From Gillisella vitis (GTDB taxonomy: Bacteria; Pseudomonadota; Alphaproteobacteria; Rhizobiales; Rhizobiaceae), in NCBI GenBank assembly GCA_009744235.1, contig WPHV01000010.1:1-64000 (forward strand): a stretch of DNA of 64,000 nucleotides, written 5' to 3'. This document shows, piece by piece, positions 53,710 through 61,769 of this stretch. The notes below the pieces were generated by a model that did no database searches, was not told the DNA's origin, and was given only the letters and a program-made list of their open reading frames with translations. A program made the position numbers and the translations under genes. Positions within the stretch are counted from its first letter, which is position 1. Every line of letters starts with the position of its first letter.

Positions 53710-53750
53710 ACGAGCTTCCCTGACGGCGGTATTTCAAGAGGGAAGCAGCC

Positions 53751-54239
53751 ATGACTGAAGATAGCGACATTACCCTGCCAAGACCTGCAATGGTCAGCAT
53801 TCGCAATGCCCAGCCCGGCGATCTGCCGGAGTTGAACGAGATGATCGCGGCCTTGGCCGCCCATCACGGCGATGCCTCGGACATGACCCCGCAAACGCTG
53901 AAACGCGACCTGTTCGGCCCCATGCCGTGGATCACAGCACTTGTGGCCGATGGTGGTGAACAGTTGATCGGCTATGCCATCCTGATGCCGCTTTACAGGG
54001 CCAATGAGGGAAAGCGCGGCATGGAAATGCTGCATCTCTATGTGCGTGACGGTCAGCGGGGCAATGGCATCGGCCATCACCTGATTGCCCGCGCCCGCGA
54101 TGTAGCGCGCCAGTCCGGCTGCGATTACCTTTCGGTGTCCGCCGCCACCGGCAATTTCGCCGCCCATCGCTTCTACGAGCAGATGGACTTCTCCGCCCGG
54201 CCTGTGACCGGCATGCGCTATATTCAGGCGCTGGCCTGA
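53751..54239 (+). CDS. GNAT acetyltransferase downstream of an attenuator
   Basis: A 162-aa GNAT enzyme similar in outline to diamine/amino-acid acetyltransferases. The fold starts VSIRNAQPGDLPELNEMIAALAAHHGD. The acetyl-CoA loop is VRDGQRGNGIGHHLIARA (about 102-119), and FYEQMDFSARP is the C-terminal motif. GAGGGA precedes ATG 53751. The attenuator upstream, with aromatic codons in its leader, suggests the enzyme responds to aromatic amino-acid supply, perhaps N-acetylating an aromatic amine or amino acid. That is inference from regulation only. Confidence 0.85.
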   Translation: MTEDSDITLPRPAMVSIRNAQPGDLPELNEMIAALAAHHGDASDMTPQTLKRDLFGPMPWITALVADGGEQLIGYAILMPLYRANEGKRGMEMLHLYVRDGQRGNGIGHHLIARARDVARQSGCDYLSVSAATGNFAAHRFYEQMDFSARPVTGMRYIQALA

Positions 54240-54283
54240 AAAACTGGCCTGAAAATGTTGGAGAGAACGGGAGAGACAAGATC

Positions 54284-54850
54284 ATGGCACGCATCGCCAT
54301 CGCTTTGGCTGAGGATTATGCCGATTGGGAAATTGCTCTGTTGACCGCAATGTCGCGCAGCTTTCTCGATGTGGATATCGTTTACGCTTCACCGGATGGT
54401 GCGCCGGTCACCTCCATGGGTGGATTGAAGGTGACACCGGATTGTGCCTATGCCGCGCTGAAAGCCGATACTTTCAATGCGCTGGTCATTTCGGGCGGGA
54501 TGAGTTGGGAAAAGGGAAATGCGCCGGATCTCTCCGGCCTCGTGGATGATTTTCGCATCAACGACAAGCTGATTGCCGGAATTTGTGCCGCCGCAAGTGC
54601 GTTGGCTGGCACCGGCATTCTCAATGGCGTTTCACATACCGGCAACGGTCTCGCCGCACATAAGGCCTACGCCGCCTATCTCGGGGATGCGCGTTACAAG
54701 GATCAGCCGCAGGCCGTTTCGGATGGTGGCGTCATCACCGCAGCCGGCACCGCGTCCTTCACCTTCACGGTGGAAATCCTGAAAGCCCTTGATCTCTGGG
54801 TGCCAGAGGTTCAGGCGGAAATGGACGGTTTTGCCGCCGAATATTCCTGA
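54284..54850 (+). CDS. DJ-1/PfpI family protein
   Basis: A 188-aa DJ-1/PfpI fold. The nucleophile cysteine is in LIAGICAAASALAGTG (about 106), and the acidic partner is in ALAEDYADWEIALL near the N-terminus. The strand VYASPDGAPVTSMGGLKVTPD and the later ISGGMSWE contribute to the pocket. These proteins include deglycase, protease and chaperone-like members; the exact role is open. It lies 44 nt after the GNAT gene and could be cotranscribed and thus attenuator-controlled. Confidence 0.85.
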   Translation: MARIAIALAEDYADWEIALLTAMSRSFLDVDIVYASPDGAPVTSMGGLKVTPDCAYAALKADTFNALVISGGMSWEKGNAPDLSGLVDDFRINDKLIAGICAAASALAGTGILNGVSHTGNGLAAHKAYAAYLGDARYKDQPQAVSDGGVITAAGTASFTFTVEILKALDLWVPEVQAEMDGFAAEYS

Positions 54851-55015
54851 CCGCTTTCGGTAGGCGCGGGATGTGGCTTCTGCAACAACGGCCCTTTTTT
54901 TCGCAGACTCGAAGACGGCTCTGCCGCTCACGGCCCTTTATCTCCGGATATGCCTCGGGCAAGCCCGGCCAATTATATTAGACCTTCTTGAAGAAGGTGA
55001 AAGTGACGATATCGC

Positions 55016-55288
55016 ATGACTTCGGCAATGCTCAAGAAAACCGACCAAACAAGGGCTGAGACGCTCGCCATGGAAAACCGGCGGATAGAAAGCGCCATCC
55101 GCAGCCTGCTGGATCGGCATTCCGACCCGGCTCTGCATCGCTGGGTGCGAGAAACCGTGAGGACATTTGAGGCGCGGCTTGCCGGTATCGTCGATCCGTC
55201 CGAGCGCGACCAGGCCCGCCATGCGGCGCTGGTGCTGATCAGGACAACGTTGCAGGAATGGTCGAGAAACCCGGTTTCGCAGCACTAA
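55016..55288 (+). CDS. Small hypothetical protein
   Basis: A 90-aa helical protein: ENRRIESAIRSLLDRHSDPALHRWVRETVRTFEARLAGIVDPSERDQARHAALVLIRTTLQEW. No signal, membrane helix or known motif. Codon usage is typical for the genome, supporting a real gene. ATG 55016 is used; ATG 55028 is a shorter option. It stands between intergenic stretches and is not recognised. Confidence 0.55.
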   Translation: MTSAMLKKTDQTRAETLAMENRRIESAIRSLLDRHSDPALHRWVRETVRTFEARLAGIVDPSERDQARHAALVLIRTTLQEWSRNPVSQH

Positions 55289-55521
55289 AGCTAAAGCCGC
55301 CGCGTAAAAGTGTATCTCGGTTTTCCGATAACGACACGCAATTAAACAGAGATCACAAAATGTGCGAGCGGCTATAAAACATCGCGCCCCGTTTTGTTCA
55401 TCATACGGTTTTTCCTAGTTTTGATGCTGGTGATAGTTAAGTTAGGACCATGGAGGCTCGTCCTTTTTCGCCAGTGTGGAATGTGTTTTAAGTGAACGTT
55501 CCCCATCAAAGTGAGTGCCCA

Positions 55522-55959
55522 ATGACATCATATCTTATGGACCTTCGCGGTTTGATCGGAAACCGCTTAATTTTACTCCCTTCTGTTGCGGGCGTCATTC
55601 ATGACCATACCGGCAAGTTGCTTTTGCAAGAGAAGGCATCAGGGGAGGGGTGGAGCCTCCCTTCTGGCGCAATCGAACCCGGCGAAACGCCGCAGGACGC
55701 CGTCATCCGGGAGGTAAAGGAAGAGACTGGCCTCGTCGTCTCCTCAACCGGCATTCTGGGCGTTTTTGGTGGACGTGAGTTTCGGTACGTCTACCCGAAT
55801 GGCCATCAAGTCGAGTATGTGGTGACGTTGTTTAAGTGCCGGGTGCATGAAGGCGGGGGCAAGTGGACGGATACTGAGACAAAATCACTTCGATATTTTG
55901 CCATCGATGACATGCCGTCCCTCGCGTTGCCTTATCCTCTTCCGGCTCTGTTCTCGTAG
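55522..55959 (+). CDS. NUDIX hydrolase
   Basis: A 145-aa NUDIX pyrophosphohydrolase. The Nudix box is complete: GAIEPGETPQDAVIREVKEETGLVV (about 49-73), with the Mg2+-binding REVKEE core. The preceding strand KLLLQEKASGEGWSLPSG and later YRYFAID-like strands complete the fold. Substrate, such as a nucleoside-diphosphate derivative, is unknown. ATG 55522 was chosen; GTG 55492 adds ten residues. It is convergent with the cytochrome gene. Confidence 0.9.
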   Translation: MTSYLMDLRGLIGNRLILLPSVAGVIHDHTGKLLLQEKASGEGWSLPSGAIEPGETPQDAVIREVKEETGLVVSSTGILGVFGGREFRYVYPNGHQVEYVVTLFKCRVHEGGGKWTDTETKSLRYFAIDDMPSLALPYPLPALFS

Positions 55960-55998
55960 ATAGTGCAGCTTAGCGGAAATCACATTTCCAAACGAATC

Positions 55999-56913
55999 TC
56001 ACTTCGCTGGAATGGCCTTGAGATAGGCGGCAATCGCTGCGCGGTCTTCGGCGGGCAGTTCGGCGAGGTTTTTCTGCACCTCGACCATCGAGCCGCCGAC
56101 ACTGTCGAAATCGGGGGTGAAGCCGGTTTCCAGATAGCTGGCGATTTCGTCTTTTGACCATTTACCCATGCTGTCGGAGCCGGGGGTGATATTGGGGATG
56201 CGGCCTTCGCCTTCCGGGTTTGGCCCACCGGCCAGCCATTGATCCGCCTTCAGCCCGCCGATCACGTTGCGGGGCGTATGACATTCGCCACAATGGCCGG
56301 GGCCTTCGACCAGATATTGGCCGCGCTGGATCTGCGCATCCGCAGAGGCCAAGGTGACCCTCGGTTTATCGTTTAGAAACAGCAGTTTCCAGCCGGTCAG
56401 CGCAAGACGTTGATTGAAGGGAAAGCCCAGCTCATGCGGGGGCGCGACATTGCCGCTGACGGGCAGGGTTTTCAGATAGCCATAGAGATCGGCCACATCC
56501 TGCGGCTTCATCCGCGCATAGGATGTATAGGGAAAGGCCGGATAGAGATTTTCGCCGGAAGGACCGATCCCACGGGTGACGGCATCGCCAAATTCGGCCA
56601 GCGTCCATTGACCGATCCCGGCCTTCGGGTCCGGCGAAATATTGGGAACGTGAAAGGTGCCGAACTGGGTTTTCAGCGCCACGCCGCCAGTCAGCAGCAG
56701 GCGCGCATCGCCGGTTGCACCGGGTGCCGCATGGCAGCTGGAACAGCCGCCAGCAAAAAACATCCGTTTGCCATTGGTAAGGTCGGGTGCCGTGGTCGCG
56801 GCCCAGACGGTGGCGGGCTGGCGGTGCGGTGCCACGGCAAACACATAGGTGCCGACCAGTGCTACACCCACGACGAGCGCCGCTGCGATGCCGAATTTTG
56901 CCGTTCCAGCCAT
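55999..56913 (-). CDS. Diheme c-type cytochrome
   Basis: A 304-aa periplasmic or membrane-tethered electron carrier with an N-terminal hydrophobic anchor or signal (FGIAAALVVGVALVGTYVFAVA). Two heme c sites: GGCSSCHAAP (about 56-65) and GHCGECHTPR (about 205-214), with distal Met candidates in YARMKPQD and DSMGKWSKDE. It resembles the cytochrome subunits of alcohol/aldehyde or gluconate-type dehydrogenases, but no dehydrogenase is adjacent. ATG 56913 was chosen. It is next to the cytochrome c' gene on the same strand. Confidence 0.87.
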   Translation of the reverse strand: MAGTAKFGIAAALVVGVALVGTYVFAVAPHRQPATVWAATTAPDLTNGKRMFFAGGCSSCHAAPGATGDARLLLTGGVALKTQFGTFHVPNISPDPKAGIGQWTLAEFGDAVTRGIGPSGENLYPAFPYTSYARMKPQDVADLYGYLKTLPVSGNVAPPHELGFPFNQRLALTGWKLLFLNDKPRVTLASADAQIQRGQYLVEGPGHCGECHTPRNVIGGLKADQWLAGGPNPEGEGRIPNITPGSDSMGKWSKDEIASYLETGFTPDFDSVGGSMVEVQKNLAELPAEDRAAIAAYLKAIPAK

Positions 56914-56983
56914 GCTCATCCCCAATTTCTTTATATATCAAACCCGCCCGGGTGGCCCGGACGGGTCTCTACATGGGATGCAA

Positions 56984-57451
56984 TTATTTCTTCAGCCTGA
57001 ACGTCTGGTGGCAATCGCCGCAAGTGCCGCCAATGCTTTTCAGCGCCGCACCAACGCCAGCCTGATCAGCGGGCAGGGTGGCGAGCTGGGTGGCGGCTGC
57101 GGTTTCAAGCGCCTTGGCCTTGGTCTTGAAGGTGGCCGGGTCTTCCCAGATCTTCGGGCTGGCTTCCGTGTTGAGGCCGGTCTCGGAGCCCTTGGGGAAC
57201 TGTTCCGGGAAAGCCTTGGCAACCTCTTCCATCGTGGTCAGCGAGGTCTTGACCACCGCTGCGTCATAGGGCTTTTCGCCCTTGGCGATAGCGGCCAGCT
57301 GGCCCATGGCACCGCCGACTTTCTTCATCATTCCAGCGCGTACCACCTGCGGCTCATCAGCGGCGCTGACCGCGCTGCTGATGCCCGCGCCAAGACAGAG
57401 ACCAATGGCGGCCATTGTTGCAAGCTTCCTCATGCCAAGCCCTGATATCAT
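56984..57451 (-). CDS. Cytochrome c' / c556-type protein
   Basis: A 155-aa periplasmic four-helix-bundle cytochrome. The signal peptide ends near SSAVSAADEP. The single heme site is C-terminal, GGTCGDCHQTFRLKK, as in cytochrome c', with the expected N-terminal helix (VVRAGMMKKVGGAMGQL). Such proteins bind NO or act as small electron carriers. ATG 57451 has AGGAGA six bases upstream; other in-frame ATGs upstream (57457) are too close to it. It precedes the diheme cytochrome gene by 70 nt and could be its partner. Confidence 0.88.
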   Translation of the reverse strand: MISGLGMRKLATMAAIGLCLGAGISSAVSAADEPQVVRAGMMKKVGGAMGQLAAIAKGEKPYDAAVVKTSLTTMEEVAKAFPEQFPKGSETGLNTEASPKIWEDPATFKTKAKALETAAATQLATLPADQAGVGAALKSIGGTCGDCHQTFRLKK

Positions 57452-57630
57452 CGTCATTCTCCTGTTGATGGCCGAACCTGCGGCGTTTTTCACACGTGAT
57501 ATTCTCTTCAATTTCGGTCACCGCATTTTGATGGTAAATCAAATAGCAAATAAAGTCACAAGAGAGTGATGTTTGCGATGGTTAAATATCTGATATAACA
57601 ATCATATCAGCAACCCTTTCAATCGCCGTG

Positions 57631-58491
57631 TCACCTGATCGGCAAGAGCCTGTCTTCCTCGCGGCCAAAGCCTTGAAGGCTAAGCGCGTCTGTCGCAAGG
57701 GTCAGAATTGAAAAGGCGGTGTCCTCTTCGCCATCCACCATGCCTTTCAGGGTGATGAAATGGGTATCGCCGATCAGGCCATAGCCGCCACGGTGGTCAT
57801 GCCCGTTGATATAGGCGATGGCAGCGGGTGATGCGGCGATCACGTCGGCCACCTCCTGCGCATTCCAAAGGGCGTGGTCGGTGAAGGGATGGAGCGGATA
57901 ATGGCCGAAGACGATGGCCTTTTCCCCTGCGGCATGCGCTAGCGTCAGGCGGCTTTCCAGCCAGTCGATCTGCGGCTGGCTGATGGCGGCGTTCCAGTCC
58001 TGGGCATTGGCCGCATCTTTTGCCTTCAGCGCGAGGAGCTGGCGCACTGCCACTTCCCTGTCGGGATCGTCGCGCGCCACCGAGAAGGTGGAGATTTCAC
58101 AGCCATCGGTGAAGATCAGCCTGATACCGTTGATCACCCTGTCGAAGTAAGGGGCAGGCATGCCCAGTGCATCGCGCACCATCGGTTTTTGAGCGTCAGA
58201 GACCGCGAAATCGTGATTGCCGGACAGGGTGATCAGCGGGTGGCGCAGACCTTCCAGCACTTTCAGAGCAGGGGCAAAATTGCGGAAATCCCGGTCGATC
58301 AGGTCGCCCAGCAGCAGCACGGCATCCAGCGTCTGTTCGTTGAACACGTCGATGGCCGCCTGCATCTTGGCGAGGCTCAGGGCATAATAGCGGTTGGCGG
58401 TCAGGTTGGGCGGCAGATCGGCATATTGCGGATCGGCGATCAGCCCGAGACGAAGTTTGGGCATGGGAGTGCGCATCGCGGTCGGTTTCAT
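57631..58491 (-). CDS. Metallophosphatase, ADPRibase-Mn-like
   Basis: A 286-aa calcineurin-like phosphoesterase. Metal-site motifs run in order: LGLIADPQYAD (about 15-25), LLLGDLIDRD (about 59-68), LSGNHDF (about 93-99), VFGHYPLHPF (about 193-202) and INGHDHRGGY (about 228-237). The N-terminal ADPQYAD, and NRYYALSLAKMQAAID, match the manganese-dependent ADP-ribose/CDP-alcohol diphosphatase group (animal ADPRM and plant relatives). Activity toward ADP-ribose or cyclic nucleotides is inferred. Start 58491 is used without a strong ribosome site; ATG 58476 is possible. Confidence 0.83.
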   Translation of the reverse strand: MKPTAMRTPMPKLRLGLIADPQYADLPPNLTANRYYALSLAKMQAAIDVFNEQTLDAVLLLGDLIDRDFRNFAPALKVLEGLRHPLITLSGNHDFAVSDAQKPMVRDALGMPAPYFDRVINGIRLIFTDGCEISTFSVARDDPDREVAVRQLLALKAKDAANAQDWNAAISQPQIDWLESRLTLAHAAGEKAIVFGHYPLHPFTDHALWNAQEVADVIAASPAAIAYINGHDHRGGYGLIGDTHFITLKGMVDGEEDTAFSILTLATDALSLQGFGREEDRLLPIR

Positions 58492-58595
58492 TTATCGTCG
58501 AATTATGCCCCGGCTATAACAGCAGCATGACGGCGGCGGGCTTGCACTGTGGATGACGGGAGAATACATCGGCGCACTTTCATTGGAGTGCTCTC

Positions 58596-59096
58596 ATGTC
58601 ATCGATCACACTCTCCCGCATCTGCCGCGCCGACGGGGCGGATCTGGTGGCGGCCAATCTGGCCAGCCGCGATTACCATGCGCCCTGGGCGGCGCCCTTC
58701 ACCGATCTCGATGGTTTCGAGGCCTATCTCAGCCAGACGATCAGCAGCGCCAATATTGGTTTGATTGCCCGAGAGTCAGACAGTCACGGTGTGGTCGGGG
58801 TCTTTACCCTGAGTCAGATCGTGCTGGGCAATTTCAGAAGCTGCTATCTCGGTTATTACGGCATGGCTGCCTTTGGCGGGCGCGGATTGATGACGGAAGC
58901 GCTGAACGCGGTCATTGCCCATGCCTTCACGGAGGTGGGCCTGAACCGGATCGAGGCCAATATCCAGCCGGAAAACCTGCGCTCGATTGCGCTTGTCGCG
59001 CGCTGCGGCTTTGAAAAGGAAGGCTTTTCCAGGCGCTACCTGAAAATCGGCGGGGAATGGCGCGATCATGAGCGCTGGGCCAAGATGTCAGGATAA
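58596..59096 (+). CDS. GNAT acetyltransferase (RimJ/RimL-type)
   Basis: A 166-aa GNAT. The RimJ/RimL features are seen: ANLASRDYHAPWAAPFTDLDGFEAYL near the start, LGYYGMAAFGGRGLMTEALNAVIAHAF as the acetyl-CoA loop (about 83-110) and NRIEANIQPENLRSIALVARCGFEKEG as motif B. Such enzymes acetylate protein N-termini or small molecules. ATG 58596. It is convergent with azoR, with a terminator hairpin between. Confidence 0.88.
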   Translation: MSSITLSRICRADGADLVAANLASRDYHAPWAAPFTDLDGFEAYLSQTISSANIGLIARESDSHGVVGVFTLSQIVLGNFRSCYLGYYGMAAFGGRGLMTEALNAVIAHAFTEVGLNRIEANIQPENLRSIALVARCGFEKEGFSRRYLKIGGEWRDHERWAKMSG

Positions 59097-59114
59097 AGCG
59101 TGGCAGCATAAAGA

Positions 59115-59145
59115 AAAGGCGCAGCGGGGATGCCGCTGCGCCTTT
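59115..59145. terminator. Bidirectional terminator
   Basis: Arms AAAGGCGCAGCGG (59115-59127) and CCGCTGCGCCTTT (59133-59145), between the GNAT and azoR stops. Each side carries an A/T run. Confidence 0.8.
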
Positions 59146-59168
59146 CATTTGACCTTATGTCAAGCGGA

Positions 59169-59789
59169 TCAAGCGGCCTTCAGGGTCGCGATCGAATCCT
59201 TGGCGCCCTTGACGGCAGCGGCCTTGGCTTCTTCGCCCATGTTGACGCCTTCGGCGATCACGAAGTCCAGATCGGTGATGCCGAGGAAGCTGAAGACGCC
59301 CTTCAGGTAGGTTTCGGCATGTTCGAGCGGAGCCGCAGGGCCCTGACTGTAGATGCCGCCGCGCGAGATGGCAACGACCACCCGCTTGCCGCCGCACAGA
59401 CCTTCAGGACCGGCAGCGCCGTATTTGAAGGTCTTGCCGGCAACGCTGATACGGTCGATCCAGGCCTTGAGCTGGCTCGGAATGCCGAAATTGTAGAAGC
59501 CAACGCCAATGACGACGACGTCGGAGGTGAGGAACTGTTCCAGCACCTCGCCGCCCAGCGCCAGATCGGCCTTGGTGGCTTCGTCATTGCTTGCATCGTA
59601 ATTGCCCATGGCAGCCGCCAGCGTCAGGCCGGACAGATGCGGAAGCGGATTGGCGGCCAGATCGCGGTAGGTGACGTCGAGGCCAGCGGTCTTTTCGCTG
59701 AGGGTCTTCACAATCGACGCCGACAGGTCGCGGCTGACGGAATAGGGGCCAAGCACGCTGGAATCGAGATGCAGAAGTTTCATGGTCAT
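59169..59789 (-). CDS. azoR: FMN-dependent NADH-azoreductase
   Basis: A 206-aa flavodoxin-like quinone/azo reductase. The FMN-phosphate loop is [14 protein letters not shown] (about 7-20), and the isoalloxazine contacts are [20 protein letters not shown] (about 95-114) and SRGGIYS near 144. It reduces quinones by two electrons, protecting from thiol-reactive stress. ATG 59789 has AAGG upstream; ATG 59783 is close. It is divergent from an HxlR regulator with a cysteine, the arrangement of B. subtilis yodB-azoR1. Confidence 0.93.
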   Translation of the reverse strand: MTMKLLHLDSSVLGPYSVSRDLSASIVKTLSEKTAGLDVTYRDLAANPLPHLSGLTLAAAMGNYDASNDEATKADLALGGEVLEQFLTSDVVVIGVGFYNFGIPSQLKAWIDRISVAGKTFKYGAAGPEGLCGGKRVVVAISRGGIYSQGPAAPLEHAETYLKGVFSFLGITDLDFVIAEGVNMGEEAKAAAVKGAKDSIATLKAA

Positions 59790-59804
59790 CGACCTTTCCT
59801 TGTG

Positions 59805-59819
59805 GTATAAAATCAATAC
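59805..59819. promoter_or_regulatory. Putative HxlR-family operator
   Basis: A GTAT-N7-ATAC dyad in the 76-bp azoR/HxlR gap, overlapping the expected promoters. Confidence 0.45.
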
Positions 59820-59865
59820 TGGCACACTTATGGTAACTGCCAATCGAGCGCAAGGAGGCACAGAC

Positions 59866-60309
59866 TTGGAACTCGGGAACATCGATGTAACCACATCCGA
59901 ACCGACATCGGCGCCGGAGGTTTCCATGGCGGCTGTCAACCAGCGCAGCAGCTGCGAGGCTGTTAACAGCGTGCTGACGCGCATCGGTGACAAATGGAGC
60001 GTGCTGATCGTCATGATGCTGGCCAGCGGCCCCCTGCGTTTCAACGAGTTGAAACGGCGGATCGGCAGCATTTCCCAGCGCATGTTGACACTAACGCTGC
60101 GCGGACTAGAGCGGGATGGGCTGGTAAAGCGCACCGTGTTTCCGACAATCCCACCCAGAGTGGATTACGAATTGACCGATCTCGGCCAATCCCTGCGCCA
60201 GCCGATCGAGGCGCTTGGCCACTGGGCCTTCGACAATTACGCATGCATCGCAAAGGCCCGTGACAGTTTTGATAAGGCGGCAAAGAAGCAAGGCGTCAGG
60301 AAGCCCTGA
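59866..60309 (+). CDS. HxlR-family regulator (TTG start), probable redox sensor
   Basis: A 147-aa winged-helix regulator of the HxlR/YodB type. The DNA-binding core is [33 protein letters not shown] (about 57-89). Cys30 in [11 protein letters not shown] lies just before the first helix, the place of the redox-sensing Cys6 of B. subtilis YodB. TTG 59866 is chosen because AGGAGG lies 7 nt upstream; the earlier ATG 59830 has no ribosome site. It is divergent from azoR, which it probably represses until quinones or diamide-like agents modify the cysteine (inference). Confidence 0.87.
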   Translation: MELGNIDVTTSEPTSAPEVSMAAVNQRSSCEAVNSVLTRIGDKWSVLIVMMLASGPLRFNELKRRIGSISQRMLTLTLRGLERDGLVKRTVFPTIPPRVDYELTDLGQSLRQPIEALGHWAFDNYACIAKARDSFDKAAKKQGVRKP

Positions 60310-60766
60310 TCTGCTTTGCCATGTTGACGCCGGTGACACGAAAGCCACCATATTCATAGATATGCCGGGCGCGGTCGTTGTCGGCAGCAACCCGCAGCTT
60401 GATTTCGCGGTATCCTTCCTCCGCCAACAGGGTTTCCAGGGCGGCAAGGGCTTGTTTGCCTTGGCCCGTGCCGCGATGGGCCGGAAAAAGATAGAAATCG
60501 AGGATGAATACGGATTTCGCCGTTTCGTCGAAGCGATACCAGAGATAGCCGATCGTCTGCTGCTGCTTGTCAACAATGTTAAGCAACGCATGATCAGGAG
60601 TTTTCGGGCCGTGCGGCAGGCTTTGAGCGATCTCGTGTTCCGCGCGTTTTAACGCCTCGCCCTCAGTGACATTATAATTGAGGGCGATTTCGGCAGCGTA
60701 ATCCGCAATGAAATAGTTGAGGTAGTGACTGTAGTCCTCGTCGGACATCCCTGTGAATTTAATCAT
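60296..60766 (-). CDS. GNAT acetyltransferase
   Basis: A 156-aa GNAT. The acetyl-CoA loop is LFPAHRGTGQGKQALAAL (about 93-110), with HIYEYGGFRVTGVNM at the C-terminus. The N-terminal MSDEDYSHYLNYFIADYAAEIALNYN resembles members annotated as protein or small-molecule acetyltransferases. It overlaps the 3' end of the convergent HxlR gene by 14 bp. ATG 60766 with GGGG closely upstream. Substrate unknown. Confidence 0.86.
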   Translation of the reverse strand: MIKFTGMSDEDYSHYLNYFIADYAAEIALNYNVTEGEALKRAEHEIAQSLPHGPKTPDHALLNIVDKQQQTIGYLWYRFDETAKSVFILDFYLFPAHRGTGQGKQALAALETLLAEEGYREIKLRVAADNDRARHIYEYGGFRVTGVNMAKQIRAS

Positions 60767-60800
60767 TTTCCCCTGCGCCGCTTGGGTCTGCTCAATGAAA

Positions 60801-60830
60801 AAGGCCCGGAGCAACGAGCCGCCGGGCCTT
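60801..60830. terminator. Terminator hairpin between sodB and the GNAT gene
   Basis: Arms AAGGCCCGG (60801-60809) and CCGGGCCTT (60822-60830). It follows the sodB stop (60859) on the minus strand and lies before the GNAT gene. Confidence 0.8.
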
Positions 60831-60858
60831 ATTATCGTCGGTAATCTGGTATCGCCGA

Positions 60859-61461
60859 TTACTTGGTGGCGGCTTCGTAAAGCTCGGCCACGTAATCCCA
60901 GTTGATCAAGCTATCAACGAAGGCTTCCAGGTATTTCGGGCGGGCGTTGCGGTAGTCGATATAGTAGGAATGTTCCCAGACATCGACACCGAGGATTGGC
61001 GAGGCGCCATGGATCAGCGGGTTTTCGCCATTCGGGGTCTTGGAAATTTCCAGCTTGCCGTCCTTGACGGAGAGCCAGGCCCAGCCGGAGCCGAACTGGG
61101 TGGTGCCAGCGGCGATGAAGTCGGCCTTGAACTTGTCGTAGCCGCCGAGATCGGAGGCAATCGCTGCTTCCAGCTTGCCGGGCAGCTTGGTGCCGCCGCC
61201 GTCTTTCTTCAACCAGTTCCAGAAATGCACGTGGTTATAATGCTGGCCGGCATTGTTGAACAGACCGGCATTCTTGCCATAGGACTGCTTGACGACTTCC
61301 TCCAGCGAAAGCCCTTCAAGACCCGAATCCTTTAGCAGATTATTGCCGTTGGTGACATAGGCCTGATGATGCTTGTCGTGGTGGAATTCCAGCGTTTCGG
61401 CCGACATGAACGGGCCGAGTGCATCGTAAGCGTAGGGAAGTGCGGGAAGTTCGAAAGCCAT
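60859..61461 (-). CDS. sodB: Iron/manganese superoxide dismutase
   Basis: A 200-aa cytosolic Fe/Mn SOD. Metal ligands: His in EFHHDKHHQAYV (about 27), His in NAGQHYNHVHFWNWL (about 75), Asp and His in LGVDVWEHSYYIDY (about 159-163). QFGSGWAWL supplies the buried hydrogen-bond partner. Sequence features are nearer to the rhizobial SodB/cambialistic group; metal choice is not certain. ATG 61461 follows GAGGAG. The upstream 308-nt region to 61769 shows no gene. Confidence 0.95.
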   Translation of the reverse strand: MAFELPALPYAYDALGPFMSAETLEFHHDKHHQAYVTNGNNLLKDSGLEGLSLEEVVKQSYGKNAGLFNNAGQHYNHVHFWNWLKKDGGGTKLPGKLEAAIASDLGGYDKFKADFIAAGTTQFGSGWAWLSVKDGKLEISKTPNGENPLIHGASPILGVDVWEHSYYIDYRNARPKYLEAFVDSLINWDYVAELYEAATK

Positions 61462-61769
61462 GATGAAACTCCTCTGGCATCGCTTAATTGAAATCGCGAG
61501 ATGACGGGAACATAGGAGGGCGTTGTTAAAGAGGCAACCTTCCAAATGAGAAATTGTTCCTCATCGCGCTGTTACGAACGGCCTGAAAATTGCCTGGCCT
61601 GTTGCATATGCCTGAAGCCGAAAATGCTTGAGAAAAAAATGATGCCACAGACATCAAACACGGACACGAGTTGAGATATTTAAAAGTATAATACGAACGA
61701 TCACTTTCAGCGGCTCTTCGTATGATCCAAAAACCGGTTCTTACCCTTTGGTCCGATGCCCTATAACGC

